NCBI RefSeq assembly: GCF_035594125.1
Contig: NC_087163.1
Coordinates: 11,132,001 to 11,196,000 of the forward strand
Source of the DNA: Scylla paramamosain
Lineage: Eukaryota > Arthropoda > Malacostraca > Decapoda > Portunidae
Reading direction: 5' to 3'
Length of the DNA stretch: 64,000 bases
The position numbers were made by a program, and so were the translations under genes. This document shows positions 1 to 12,353 of this stretch, piece by piece (position 1 is the stretch's first letter; each line of letters starts with the position of its first letter). The notes beneath the pieces were generated by a model. That model was not told the DNA's origin. It made no database searches and saw only the letters and a program-made list of their open reading frames with translations.

Positions 1-60
1 TATAAATTTGCTGGAATGAGCATATAAAGTTATAGAGATATGAGTTTGCATAGTGTGCCA

Positions 61-930
61 GAAAAGTCTATATGAGACTCTTGAGTGAGAGACTGATGGA
101 GGTGACTGAGTTGAAGGTCAATGAGGAACTGGGAAGATTCAGGACAAGAAAAGATCTTGTGGAACAGATTTTAGTGATAAAAATTATAATAGAGGAGTAC
201 TTAGGAAAGAGTGAAAAGTTTTATGCAGTATTAATAGATGTATAGAAACCATATGATAGGATGGGTGAAGAGGCTCTTCAAGATGTTCTGAAAATTTATG
301 CTGTAGGAGGACAGTTGTTGGAAGAAATCATGGCTTCCTATACAAGTGCATGTGTGAGCATGGAAGGAAACCTAAGAGAGAATTTCATGAAAGCAATAGG
401 AATGAGAAAGAAATGTGTGATGTTCCCATGGTAGTTTAATATTTTCATGGATGACTGTATGAGGAAACAGAAAGCTAAAATAAGAAATGTTGGTGCAAGA
501 CGGATGAAATTGAGAGGAATAGGCCTTAATAGTTTCTTTGCAGATAAAACAATCTTTTTGGGGAAGAGGGAAAGGGAACTCCAGAGAGGTGGATCAATTC
601 CATAAGCATGAGACAGAAACTAAGGGTGATTGTTGGAAATAATAAGATGATGGTATTTGAGAGAAGTGAAGGTGTCTATCTTTAGGATACCTTATATAAC
701 ATGAAGTGTTAATGGGAGGAGAGGGAATGGAGGAAGCAAATGAGCCTGGTAAGATGGATGGAGAGATAAGAGAGTGGGTTGTGAAGGATAGACATGTTAA
801 AGGATCACTCACAATACTTGTGAAAGGGATAATTGTATTGAAAAATGTTAAGAAAGGTTTTACATATCCTATTCTTCTGCCAACATTGACATTTGGATTG
901 GATGTACAAAATTTACTTTTCTGGATGTAA
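61..930 (+). pseudogene. decayed LINE reverse transcriptase fragment
   Basis: Read across stops and frame breaks, the plus strand gives a recognisable non-LTR reverse transcriptase. A segment with FRTRKDLVEQI is followed by a motif A region in which AVLIDV, a stop and KPYDRM stand for the usual D-x-x-KAYDRV. Next come CVMFPW, a stop and FNIFMDD (usual QGCVMSPWLFNIFMD), then ADKTIFLGKRERELQ (usual ADD motif C). A later segment, VKKGFTYPILLPTLTFG, matches the thumb region after the catalytic core. Stops lie inside motif A and in the SPWLF block, and the second catalytic Asp is changed to Lys, so it cannot encode an active enzyme. The pattern fits RTE-like or related LINEs; the clade is an inference. 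The left end may run out of the window. Confidence 0.72.
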
Positions 931-1210
931 CTTTAATGGTTGCCACCAGCTCAGAAATGAAACTCAAGTCATACATGGGTGCTGTCAATGGCTACTAACC
1001 ATGAAAAAAAATGAATGAATAAAATAAAATAAAATAATTTGATAAATAAGCAAAATAAAATAAAATAAAAGCTCAAAATTAATTCTCCAAGTGATGCCAC
1101 ATAACAAAATTTTACATAATTCACCTCCAAGTGACAGGCATCTGACACGGAAACCAATTCTCAAAATGGGTTTTTAGAGAAAATAACTCTTATTCTTAAT
1201 TATATTTCCT
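931..1210. other. unassigned A/T-rich spacer
   Basis: No gene is recognisable. The stretch holds an (AAAAT)n-like tract around 1018-1070, which could be the tail of a LINE or SINE. It ends exactly at the TTAA that begins the piggyBac-type element. Confidence 0.5.
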
Positions 1211-1546
1211 TTAACCCTTTCCTTCCGGCAATCATATATATACGATTGCAAAAATGCGTCCGTAGCGACGGCGATCATATCAGTAATCAAGAATTTTCGC
1301 GCCTCAATTTTGAGGTCCAAGCGCGGTTTCTCAAGTCAGATGGTGTGAGTGGAAGTGTCTGGCATGTTTCCACATGTAGTGTTGTCACTAGCTCTGGAAA
1401 TTTAGCGGTAACTAAGCTATTTTCCTTTTCTCCGGGCGACACTTGGCAACCCCAGCGACCCGCTGGGCGGAAAGCACTCGCCGGATGGAAAGCACCATGA
1501 TAAGTGTGAAGTGATAAGAGCCAAGGATCTCAGATCATAACTCACC

Positions 1547-1747
1547 ATGGAGCAGGACACAACATATGTATTTAGCAGTGCTTCTGAGTTTGAAGACAGT
1601 GACAGTGAATATTTAGAAGATGAAGAAAGCGAAGACATTAGTGAGGACTCGGAAAATGATTTACAGGATCCACCTGTTTTATCAGAACAGAGAGATGATA
1701 CCAATCATTCTTTCATGGTAATTTTTTCATTATCTTCGATTTTATAA
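1547..1747 (+). pseudogene. acidic N-terminus of a piggyBac-like transposase (remnant)
   Basis: A 66-codon frame starts at an ATG after the sequence CTCACC and encodes a strongly acidic, Ser-rich peptide (for example EFEDSDSEYLEDEESED). Acidic, disordered N-termini are typical of piggyBac transposases, and the frame lies about 330 bp inside the left TIR, where such a gene would start. The frame runs into a long (GA)n tract and no DDD catalytic domain follows. The last codons read into GTAATTTTTT, so a splice donor at 1718 is possible. I infer a truncated leftover of the transposase gene; the short acidic peptide alone would not prove it. Confidence 0.5.
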
Positions 1748-1768
1748 TAAAATGGTAGAAGGTAACTT

Positions 1769-2341
<573 letters not shown>

Positions 2342-2592
2342 GCGCGGCGTCATCGCTCTCCGGGCTGTTTCTGGATGACGGATCACACAGCGGGAGGAGG
2401 AGGAATCTTTATAAGGCATAAACTCAACTTTGAGAGGTCACATCGAGCTACAAAGTATATCATTGTATTCAGAATAACAAAGAGAAAATAATTATTAGTA
2501 TTCAAACAATTTTCTGACAATTTCTAGGTTTACCATTTTTAGCCGTCATACAAAACGGTAAAATAATTTAAGCGCCGGAAGGAAAGGGTTAA

Positions 2593-4293
2593 TACAGATC
2601 CTAGAATAATGAAACTTACATCATAAGAAGTGCCTATCATTCATTCTAATGGTGTTCTTGTCTGTAATAAGTGTTGAATAATAAATAATATATCACCACC
2701 CGCTCCACAAGGGTGGTGGCCGGTGTGTGTTCGTTACACTAGATATAACACTGGCTACAGCTCACGCACTCACAGCTCCCATCTTCTTTTGCCCCATCTC
2801 TCCCTCACTGCATTCCCCACATCTTGAAAGGAATGTTCTTCCATAGTGCCCAGAACTTCCATAAATGTGATTCCTTGTCTAACAGCTACTGGGAGTGGAT
2901 GAAATTGTGTTGCATTTGCACTTAGCCATGCATCAAGATGAAGGCAGATCACCTCCTTCCATGATTCTCACTTCACATGGGCTACCAGATGGAAAGTCAC
3001 AAAAAAGTAATAAAGAGCAACTTTGTAAGTGTTGCCAAATAAGGGCTGAAACATTTATCTCCGTCTCTGTTTGATTTAAGGTGGAAAAATTGTCTGGCAC
3101 ATGTATGTGTCACTCGTTGGAGCCCTGAGATGCACACTACTGCATCATCCATCATTTAAGGGTTCATAGAAACTGATAATTTAAAGCAGAGAGCATGCAG
3201 AAGTGACTTGCATGGCTCAGCTATTGTGTGCTAATTAAATCATTATATATAGGAAGCCTGATTTGATATGGGCATTCAATACTTTATAAGTTACTTTAAG
3301 TAAATGGTGATCACACTGGCAATGAGGTAAATTTTTACAAATACAATTGACAGTCTTATTGATTAAATACAGAAATAACTAATACTCTGCTATATACACT
3401 CTGTTATTTTCCTGTTTTCTTTTTCTTTAAATAATGAACACAAAAAATTATACCTAAATGAAATTATTGTTCAAACTTTAACTTATGAAGATGTGGCAGT
3501 CACAAATGATTACTGCTCTTATGTAGATTTAAGAAAAATTTGTGGGACGTTTATTGCAACCAGTAAAGTTTTGACCACAAATCTTGCATATGTATCCTTA
3601 AGCTAGGATGCCTTAGAAAAATTTTTATATATATGAATGTATAGCAATGGAGCAGCTATCTTGCAACAATCTCAAAACACATAGTGAATCAAAAGGGTAA
3701 CATATGGAAGGTACATAAGTACATAAACACATGCATTATCAATTAAGTTGAGAAAAATCCTATCCAATTCTAAGAGAGAGGAAATTAGAGAGCTACCACA
3801 TAAGCAAAACCATATACAATAATCCCCCAATATTCATCCTAATTTCACAAGGGTACGAGCATGTCCAGAAACTGCATTTGATTGGATATAGTATATTCGA
3901 TTAATTCTCACTAGTGGGACCTGTGAAACTCTTACAGCAACTTTCACCATTTTGGCAATCTTGCCAAAATGGTCCTTCTTCCTTTCCCTCTTTCTCCCTC
4001 CCTCACTCAATCACCCATCCCTCCCTCCCCTACAAGGGCTCCCAACCTTTCACAATTGAACCTACATACATATATACATACTTACATAAAAAGCATGTCA
4101 AAGGAGGAAGAGAGAAAAAGAAAAAAATCAATAACATAAAAGCAGGAAACACATGAACATCCTCAATAAAATCATGAACACCTCAAGAAACCCATAGGTT
4201 AACATTGAATCTGAATCCCATGGACCACAAACCCTTAGGTTACCATTGTGAAAGCATCTCATCATACTAACATGCAGACAAGACAAATTATTA
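2593..4293. other. unassigned region
   Basis: No gene is recognised. An 8-bp perfect hairpin (CACCACCC / GGGTGGTG, 2694-2718, 9-base loop) sits in a GC-richer patch. A 60-codon minus-strand frame (2770-2952) has no motif I know. The rest is A/T-rich, with a pyrimidine-rich patch at 3985-4032. Confidence 0.4.
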
Positions 4294-4385
4294 TAAGTGA
4301 TGATGACAGTGGTGGTGATAGTGGTGATGAGTCATGACAGTGAAGGTGACAATGGTGATGACAGTAATGGTGATAAAGGTGATGA
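4294..4385 (+). repeat. GGTGAT/GACAGT-type minisatellite, left block
   Basis: Imperfect 9-12-bp units built from GGTGATGACAGT. The same unit continues at 5637 on the far side of a LINE fragment and again at 6698, so this is the left part of an interrupted array. Confidence 0.85.
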
Positions 4386-5634
4386 GTTTTGTTTTTGTTT
4401 TTTAAGAAGGCCACTAGCCAAGGGCAAGAAAATTATGAGCAAAACCAAGGCCCACTTATTGCCAGTTCCCATAAGATGTCAGATGAAAAAAAAAAAAAAA
4501 AAGATAAATGTCTTGAAACCTCCCTCTTGAAAGAGTTCAAACCATAGGAAGGAGGAAACACAGAAGCAAGTAGGGAGTTCCAGAGTTTACCAGAGAAAGG
4601 GACCAATGACTGACAATACTAGTTAACTCTTGCATTAAATAAGTGGACAGAATAGGGATGAGAGAAAGAAGAAAGTTTTGTGCAGTGAGGCCACAGGAGG
4701 AGGGGAGGCACACAGTTAGCAAAATCAGAAGAGCAGTTAGCATGAAAATAGTGGTAGAAGACAGCAAGAGATGCAACAATTCAGTGATGCGAAAGAGGCT
4801 CAAGACAGTCGGTTAGAGGAGAAGAACTGATAAGACGAAAACTTTTGATTTCTTCCTATCTAAAATAGTGGTATGTGTGGAATCCCCACACGTGAAGCAT
4901 ACTCCATACATGGACAAATAAGGCCCCTATACAGAGTTAGCAACTTGGAGAATGAGAAAAATTGGTGAAGACAACTCTCTTCATAGAAGCTGTTTTAGCT
5001 AGAGATGAAATGTGAAGTTTTCAGTTTAGATTATAAGTAAAGGACAGACCAAAGAAGCTCAGTGTAGAAAAGGGGGACAGTTGAGTGTCATTGAAGAGGT
5101 GATATCTATCTGGAAGGTTCTGGTAAATTGATAAATGGAGAAATTGAGTTTCTGAAGCATTGAACAATACTAAGTTTTCAGTTTAGATTATAAGTAAAGG
5201 ACAGACCAAGGATGCTGTGTAGGAAAGGGGAACAGCTGAATGTCATTGAAGAAGAGATGATATTTATCTGGAAGGTTCTGGCAAGTTGACAGATGGAGAA
5301 ATTGAGTTTCTGAAGCATTGAACAATACCAAGTTTGCTATACTCCAATCAAAATTTTAGAGAAATCAGAAGCACGGTGTTCTGTGGTTTCCCTGCATGAA
5401 CTGTTTACTTCCTGAAAGATTGGATGTCTATGAAAAGATGTGAAAAGTGAAGTGTGGTATCATCAGCATAAGAGTGGATAGAATAAGTTTGATTTAGAAG
5501 ATCATTGGTGAATAATAGGAAAGAGTGGGTGACATGACAGAACCCTGAGAAACACCACACTGTTAATAGACTTAGGAGAAGAACAGTGACTATCTACCAC
5601 AGTAGCAACAGAATGTCTGAGAGGAAACTTGAGA
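4386..5634 (-). pseudogene. 5'-truncated LINE-A copy (RT C-terminus and 3' end)
   Basis: On the minus strand this matches the 3' third of the LINE-A family found at 14758, 29506, 38942 and 49128. It runs from the end of the reverse transcriptase (after the GVPQGSVLSP block), through the thumb ([15 protein letters not shown]) and C-terminal region (LVNSGTPYLL-like in one frame), to the 3' untranslated tail. Frames are broken repeatedly. It is flanked on both sides by the same minisatellite, so it inserted into that repeat. It has no coding capacity. Confidence 0.85.
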
Positions 5635-5636
5635 TA

Positions 5637-5818
5637 CCGGTGGTGACAGTGGTGGTGATAATGGTAATGACAGTGGTGGTGATAGTGGTGGTAACAGTGG
5701 TGGTGACAGTTGTGATGACAGTGGTGTTGACAGTGGTGGTGACAGTGGTGATGGCAGTGGTGGTGACAGTGGTGAAGGCAGTGGTGATGATAGTGGTAAT
5801 GGCAGTGGTTGTTATCAC
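5637..5818 (+). repeat. GTGGTGACA minisatellite, middle block
   Basis: Tandem imperfect units of GTGGTGACA / GTGGTGATA start immediately beside the truncated LINE-A end and run into the (GA)n tract. Same family as 4294-4385 and 6698-7015. Confidence 0.9.
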
Positions 5819-5821
5819 CAT

Positions 5822-5982
<161 letters not shown>

Positions 5983-6040
5983 TGTAAAGGATGTGTAACA
6001 ATAAGGAAACCAATTTAAATAAAATAGTTAATTGGAATAA

Positions 6041-6673
6041 TGTTGTGTGAGAGGAGGACTATGCTGTAGAGAGGTAGTGAGGGTTTGTGTTTACATGACA
6101 AAGTTGATGATGCAGTGCGAAGGGTAGATAAGACACAGAGGATTTCTGATGACTGTAGAGGAACGGGTTGCATGTGGTCGCATATCTGGTCCAGCGACTC
6201 AGAAGGGGTGCAGTCTTCAAAGAGAGAGAGGTGTTACAACTCAACCTTGATTTCTCCACAAACACTATATTAGACTCCAACACATAAGTTCATTGTAATC
6301 CCTTTTTTAGTTTATGTTTAAGAGTAATGATTACAAATGTAATGTATTCATGACCAGTGCATTAGTTTATGTATAAGAGTAACGATTATAATGTAATGTA
6401 TTCAATGACATGCATATGTTGGGCTACATACTAGTGTTGTATTTAGCATTGTTTACTGGGTCCTGTTGATGTTGTGTGTGGCATGACACGTGTTCTAGCA
6501 GTTTCATCGTACCAATCACAAATGGAGCGACAAGTAATGTTAAGTTATATATAATGTTACATAGTAGATTAACTGTCATTTTTTCATAAGTTACTGTGCC
6601 AGTAGACTGTCATGATTGATTTATATGTGTTCTCACAGGTTTTGACCAGATGAAATAAATATTCGTATCAACA
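6041..6673. other. candidate solo LTR (weak)
   Basis: The segment begins TGTTG and ends CAACA, the termini common in LTRs, and has AATAAA shortly before the end (about 6654). It contains an imperfect ~55-bp tandem duplication (about 6312-6415) built on TAGTTTATGTWTAAGAGTAA. I find no flanking target duplication and no primer-binding site, so this is only a suggestion; the ends could match by chance. Confidence 0.2.
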
Positions 6674-6697
6674 TGACGGGTCTGCTGTTAATCTTAA

Positions 6698-7015
6698 CAG
6701 TGGTGGTGATAGTGGTGATGACAGTGGTGGTGACAGTGATGATGACAATGGTGGTGATAATGGTGGTGACAGTGGTAGTCAATGTTGATGACAGTGGTGG
6801 TAATAATGGTGATGACTGGTGGCAACAGTGATGACAGTGGTGAGAGTGGTGATGACAGTGGTGACAGTTGTGACAATGGTGATGACAGAGGTGGTGATAA
6901 TGGTGATGACAGTGGTGGTGATAGTGACGATGACAGTGGTGGTGACATTGGTGGTGATAGTGGTGGTGAAATTGGTGGTGATATTGGTGATGACACTGGT
7001 GGTGACAGTGAACCA
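6698..7015 (+). repeat. GGTGATGACAGT minisatellite, right block
   Basis: About 318 bp of diverged GGTGAT/GACAGT units, the longest of the three blocks. All six frames stay mostly open because the units are multiples of three; the Asp/Gly, His/Thr or Val/Met peptides they give are artefacts. Confidence 0.92.
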
Positions 7016-8785
7016 TAGAGTTATATAAAAACAAGAGAGTGTGTTCTGTATCACACTATATTGTAATGGGTGATGCCGACAGTCTACCATAGCAGCCATG
7101 ATATTGTGCTCATTCCTTCCAAAATGAACAATTTCACACAGCTCATTCCCAACCAGTTTCCAAATGCCATCATTAGTTACTAAGAAAACTGAGACTACTG
7201 AGATTTTTGAGAAAATTCTGCATCACATAAGCTAAATCTGCAGCAAAAATTGAGAAATAAATATATAAAAATGAGGCATATATAAAGTAGTGCATAAACA
7301 TTTTCTCAGACTTATTTCCCTTCAAGTCCTTAGAACTCAGCTATTCATAATTGTATAATATTTTAAAGCACAGTTCCTGAATTTACATGCTTTTCTGTTC
7401 CTGTTGGTTAAGGGGACATGTCTCAATACAAGAATATCTAGTGGGTCAAAAATGTCTCAAAACATAAACTGTGTCATGAAGGCATCTACTCGCCTTGGCA
7501 TTACGTTGTTTACCTTTAACTGCTGCTCTTACAGTACAGTAATAAATTTTAATGTTCATGGTGATTCTTGCTTTTTTGGTTAAATACCAGTAATAAGCTT
7601 GTTTCTCTCACATTACAGCAATAAATGCTACTGTTTAATAATAAAGATTTTATAATATAATTTTTGATCCACTGGATAGATTAAGTGGATAAATTTGTTT
7701 GCCACAATACTAGTTCATGGACCATATCATGCAACAAACTTGGTGCAATATTTCATAATGTGAAAAGAGCAAGACATACACTGACAGACAGAGTAAGCAT
7801 TTTTAATGATATAGCATGTCATATAAGGAAAGTCATATACAAAAATTAAAGATCAAGTAATTTTAAGTCAGAAATATTCAATGACCAAATGTCTTTAATT
7901 CCATGGTTTAGAAATTACTGACAAGTGGCTATACAGTCCTGTCTTCTATCATCCAGCTGATTACTATTACCATATGGAGTTTGCTGTCTTTTCTATTAAT
8001 TACTACATCTATACAGCAAGTTCTTGAATTTCATTTTACCTTTACTTTCGAAAACCTTAATGTGTAATCACATTGACATCCTGGGGAAATGAAATACCCA
8101 AGAGCAAATAAAAAGTACCACTGTCAAGGTGACAATACCCACCATTCCTGCCCTCCCTCCCCATCCCCCATCACCAACTCCAAGCTCATTCATATTTAAA
8201 TGTCCTGTAACTTCTAAGCCATAGCACTGAAAGCATTTGACTATGTAATATTTTCAACTTAAAAAAAATTTGATCTTTCATTTCTGTGAGCATGCAGCTA
8301 TCTTCATGGATCAACCTGTAGATAAAATGCAAAGGTGTGTTTCTGATTTCCAAACTCCACCACTTTCTGGCAATTTTTATGATATACTAAACACTTCCCT
8401 AGATTCCAACCTCTCTTAAGTACATAAACATTTCTCATAACAGTCTTTTAATTACTTTCCTAACTCTTCTCTCCCAGAATATCACAAATCTCTTAAATTG
8501 ATGCATTATTGGAAATAATATTTTCTGGTTTGTTTTATAATGCATCTTTGTGAAATGTAGTTAGTAATACTACTGAAAAATGGAAAACACCTACATCCTC
8601 TTCAATGCATGTATTTTTCAGATAATGGTATTTGTTAAGTGGCATATTCATTACTCAAGTTTAAGTGAATATAAAAATCTATAAAACATTTACTTTCATA
8701 ACTCTGTTACAAACCTTGAGTTTGGACACTGCTGAGTAAAATTATCAGCTTTTCCACCATGATTCTATCATTAACTGTTCTTGTG
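7016..8785. other. unassigned region downstream of the MPV17L2-like gene
   Basis: A/T-rich sequence with no recognisable coding segment or repeat on either strand. The part nearest 8785 should include the 3' untranslated region of the minus-strand gene. Confidence 0.4.
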
Positions 8786-9847
8786 TCAAAATCCATTTTT
8801 TGTGATTTCAGTCACCTGGTCCTAAAAGAGAGAGATAAAAAGAGAGAAATTTTGAGTTAAAATAGTGAGCTAAAAAGAGAAATCTACAATTAAAATAGCT
8901 CACATTTTGCAACAATGATTTTGACAGAAATGCCAAACAAAACACTGGCTGTTATTTACCTTGTGCTTCATATAAGAGAGAAAGACATCCCAGATCACTG
9001 TAACAACATTTATGTAGAGCACTCGGTAGGGAGCTGGCACCAAGTAAAAGTTGATGGCCTGTGATGGCGGCCAGAGAAACCAGTCAAACTAAGGAAATTA
9101 AATAAAAAATTAACATTATATGCCAAACAATAACACCATTTTCTCATTACAGAGTAACATCTACAACGTTTTCTTTGAATTTATATACAAGCTGTTTACA
9201 TGTTTCTCATTTTATATGACACTTACAACATAAACTGCAGGAAATTTCTTCTTAAATTCCTTCCAGGATTCAGCTAATGTGTGTCCTTCAAGCAGTCCAG
9301 CTACAATGAAGAAAGTCACGGCAAAGAAAGGTGCTGCAAGGAACTGGTCTGCCATGATCTTTTTAAAAATCACTTTCCCAGTCTTCTGTGGCAGCACCTG
9401 GATATCAAGGAACACAGTTACCAGGAAAATTAAAATCAATAATAACTAGGACCAAAAATTACACAGAAATAATCATACATTGGTGATCAAATTTCATAAC
9501 GACCCCTACTGTAAATAGCACTGTAGAGTAATCAAAAAGATTAAGATTTAGGATGTCTTGCAATAACTACTACTGTGAAGCTACATTGTAATGAGTAGTA
9601 TTTTCCTCACCTTGTCAAGCCAGATGTAGAAGATATGGTGTGGGGGTCCCTGACTCACCCCAACCAGAAATAATCTGCCAGTCCTTTCAACATCATAATT
9701 ATGTTTGGTGCCTACACCCCTGACATGCTCTAGCTGCTGTTGAATGGCATCCCCAAAAGCCAACATACCACCAGAAGTCACAGTGTTAGTTATCCACAGG
9801 TAACGGCCAAACAACCGTGACCATAAGCGCTGAGCTTTTCTTAACAT
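8786..9847 (-). CDS. MPV17-like protein 2 (MPV17L2-like), four coding exons
   Basis: Coding exons are 9611-9847 (79 codons), 9227-9397 (57), 8960-9088 (43) and 8786-8821 (11 codons plus stop), giving 190 residues. Introns of 213, 138 and 138 bp all lie in phase 0, with GT donors (GTGAGG, GTAAGT, GTAAAT) and AG acceptors. The protein has the Mpv17/PMP22 family signature: GVSQGPPHH followed by FYIWLDK near residues 63-79, MADQFLAAP in the middle, EGHTLAESW, and then FDWFLWPPSQAINFY, VPAPYRVLYIN and an aromatic WDVFLSYMKHK end. Human MPV17L2 is about 206 residues, so the length fits. The family consists of small proteins with about four membrane segments; MPV17L2 acts in the mitochondrial inner membrane and is linked to mitoribosome assembly. 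The chosen ATG is preceded by untranslated bases 9848-9874 and an AG acceptor (TTTTCCAG), implying an upstream non-coding exon. Paralogue assignment (L2 versus other Mpv17 members) is by resemblance. Confidence 0.88.
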
Positions 9848-9874
9848 GACTCCTTCACTATTCTACAGTGCCAA

Positions 9875-10316
9875 CTGGAAAAGAGAGAATAAGAAAAATT
9901 CTTAAGTAAAGGTTAGAAAATAATGACAGGATGGTCATGGCCAGCTAAAAATGATGAGCTTTGATGACCACTTATATCCTGATCAGTAACATAAGACCAG
10001 GTAATAGGTGCTTTAAGCTGCAGAGCAACTTAACCCTATACTATGTTGGATGGGTCAAAAACAACCCAGTCTAGCTGATTTTTCCCAAATAAAAATTCTA
10101 AACAAAAGAGTTTTAGGAAATTATTCTTACTATGTCATTCAAATTTGATAAGAAATGACCATGTAACAAAATTCTGCAAAAAAATTGGTCTAATCTATGA
10201 TATTTTATACTTTTCTTTCAATCGCTTGCAAAGCAATGTGACAAAAAACAAAAATCAGTGATCAATGAGTTCACTGTTGATGGTCACTTCCTTGCCAGCC
10301 ATACAATAAATTTCCC
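9875..10316. other. unassigned; upstream intron or promoter side of the MPV17L2-like gene
   Basis: The acceptor at 9875-9876 (minus strand) means this stretch starts within a 5' intron. I cannot locate the first exon or a promoter. No repeat is recognised. Confidence 0.35.
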
Positions 10317-10522
10317 TGTGTATTTTTTATTAATTTATTTTCATTTATTTATTTTTTCATTTTATTTATTTATTTTTTATTTTATTTTATTTATCTATTT
10401 ATTTAATTTTATTTATTTACTTATTTTATTTATCTATTTATTTATTTATTTATTTATTTTCTATTTTATTCATTTATTTATTTATTTTTTGTGTGTGTAT
10501 GTGTGTGTGTGTGTGTGTGTGT
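10317..10522. repeat. (TTTA)n low-complexity tract plus (GT)n
   Basis: Imperfect TTTA/TTTTA repeats at 10317-10490 are followed by (GT)n at 10491-10522. The open frame across it (poly Tyr/Leu/Phe) is an artefact. Confidence 0.92.
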
Positions 10523-10741
10523 TTTGGTACATAATTTTTGTGGTTATTATTCCCTTTCCTGCAATATTTCACATAAAAATATAAGAACATATGGCTATGG
10601 AGGGGGCTAGCTAGCTACCCTCAGCAAAATAAAAACCTTGCAACTTTTCATAAATATGCACTGCAGCATACAGATGAGAGCTTATCAGCTTACATGACGG
10701 GATGCACTTATTAGGTGTATAATTGCTTTGTGCTTACAATA

Positions 10742-11035
10742 GACTCTACAGACACAGCCCCTGATTTTATAGAAGACCCTGATGAAGATTTGACAGATGT
10801 GATAGGTAACGAAGCTGGTCTTACCATGGAATTTGAAAGTGACAAGGAAGTGGACAATGACATAGATTATGAAAAGTGGCTCCTATGGAGAAACAGTAAG
10901 ACATTATCAATTATGCCTTAAATTTTCTGATTGGTATGGTGCACAATACTGGAAATCATATTGGATGTTATGAATAAGTCCCATACCATTTCTTCTGAAT
11001 TTATTGACCTCGTGTCTCCTATGTCACGATCCTGG
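10742..11035. pseudogene. rearranged piece of a piggyBac-like transposase
   Basis: Bases 10742-10910 (plus) encode an acidic segment with PDFIEDPDEDLTDVIG and then EKWLLWRNSKT. The LLWRN(S/C)KT block recurs at about 12945-12972 at the start of the larger piggyBac-like pseudogene. From about 10920 to 11035 the sequence is the reverse complement of about 13000-13110 (the SVNSEGMAWDLFITSEM segment), with clear base-level similarity. Two parts of one transposase gene are therefore joined here in opposite orientation. The acidic segment follows a possible splice acceptor (TTACAATAG). No function remains. Confidence 0.6.
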
Positions 11036-12353
11036 TTATCTTTCCAAGGAAGTGGATGTTACACTGATCCCATAAAGTTTTAAAGGTCTTGATTTTTAAA
11101 GGCCTCAAATGCCTACCTGACCTATCTGAAATCACCAGCTATTAAACCTTATGACAACACCCTTACCTTGGAACAGCATGCTTGGAATCAGCTTAATACC
11201 AGATCAATGTTGGGATAGAAAACACAATTATTTTATATAATAACAGGATATATCAATAATAATGTTAACTCACAAACAAATTGAAGTAATACACATTAAA
11301 GGAAATTAGGGAACAAATTTCTACCCTAGAACAGCACAAGATAATTCCCACACTCAATCACAATACATTTCCCTTTACTTCAGGCTCTTATATTGCCTCC
11401 CCTATTGCTCAGAGGTTATACACATCACTATATGACATTCCCGTCACTTCACAAATCACTAAAACCCTTTTAACCAAATAACAATTCTCGTATTTTACCT
11501 CCTCAAACCTCACAAGATATCACCAGCATTACCATAGATCATCTATAACACCATTACACCATCCCCAAAGGCACCAACAACACCCACCACAACACCATCG
11601 CCAAAGACACCAATGATGCCACAACACCACCACCAAAGACACCAATGACGCCACACCACCACACCCCCAACCACAAAATGGCTGCCTCTCATCCCAACAT
11701 TATCCCATCAGGAGTGCGTCACCAACATAACTAATCAACCAAATTTCAGTAGACAAGAGCTCTTGATACCACAAAAGACTCACCAACCTGAACCTGGATA
11801 TCAGGGTTACACTGCCACATCACTAATACCTACACACACACACACACACACACACACACTCCATCACCAAACCACACCCAAATTTATCCCATGAGACATG
11901 CCAAACTTCTGTTCACCCTCAGGGCCTCCGGTGCTCTGAAATTCTGCTGACTCAAGTGCAAGAAACCGACGGGTGTCCCCTCTCACCTCCACACAAATTT
12001 CTCACCCCAAATACATCTCTTCCCTTACATATACATACACATAAAGAACTTAAATTACAAAGGGAATAATACTACATGATATAAATTAGTAAATAAGCCC
12101 TATACTAGCTTATAACTAAGAATAAAGACATGTTCGGAAGGAAAACAGAACATGGGACACTAAGAAAACGTGTTCCTTTTCAGGGTAAACTCGTCCAATA
12201 ACACGACACCTATCAAACATTCTACAACACTGGATATGTTCATAGGTGGTCTATCTTCCATACTATTGGCCCATGTTATGGACTTCTCTACATCTGAGTT
12301 TCTCAATTGTTTCTCTAGTGTGATTTTATATTCCAATAGCTCACCTGGTAATA
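11036..12353. other. unassigned region with a short minisatellite and (CA)n
   Basis: Bases 11567-11665 hold about three ~31-bp units containing CAAAGACACCAATGA. (CA)n lies at 11832-11859. On the minus strand 12160-12353 is open and encodes a plain-looking peptide (ELLEYKITLEKQL, then DEFTLKRN), which could be an exon or element remnant; I do not recognise it. The Tigger-like element abuts it at 12354. Confidence 0.4.

Noticed and set aside
2694..2760. Possible tRNA gene (stem plus GTTCG)
   Set aside because: Only one hairpin fits; no acceptor stem, anticodon arm or T-loop can be placed together.
2770..2952. 60-codon minus-strand frame as a gene
   Set aside because: No motif, no start context and no continuation on either side.
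6633..7099. Overlapping His/Thr-, Ser/Pro- and Val-rich frames on both strands
   Set aside because: The 9-12-bp minisatellite keeps several frames open at once; the peptides are simple repeats.
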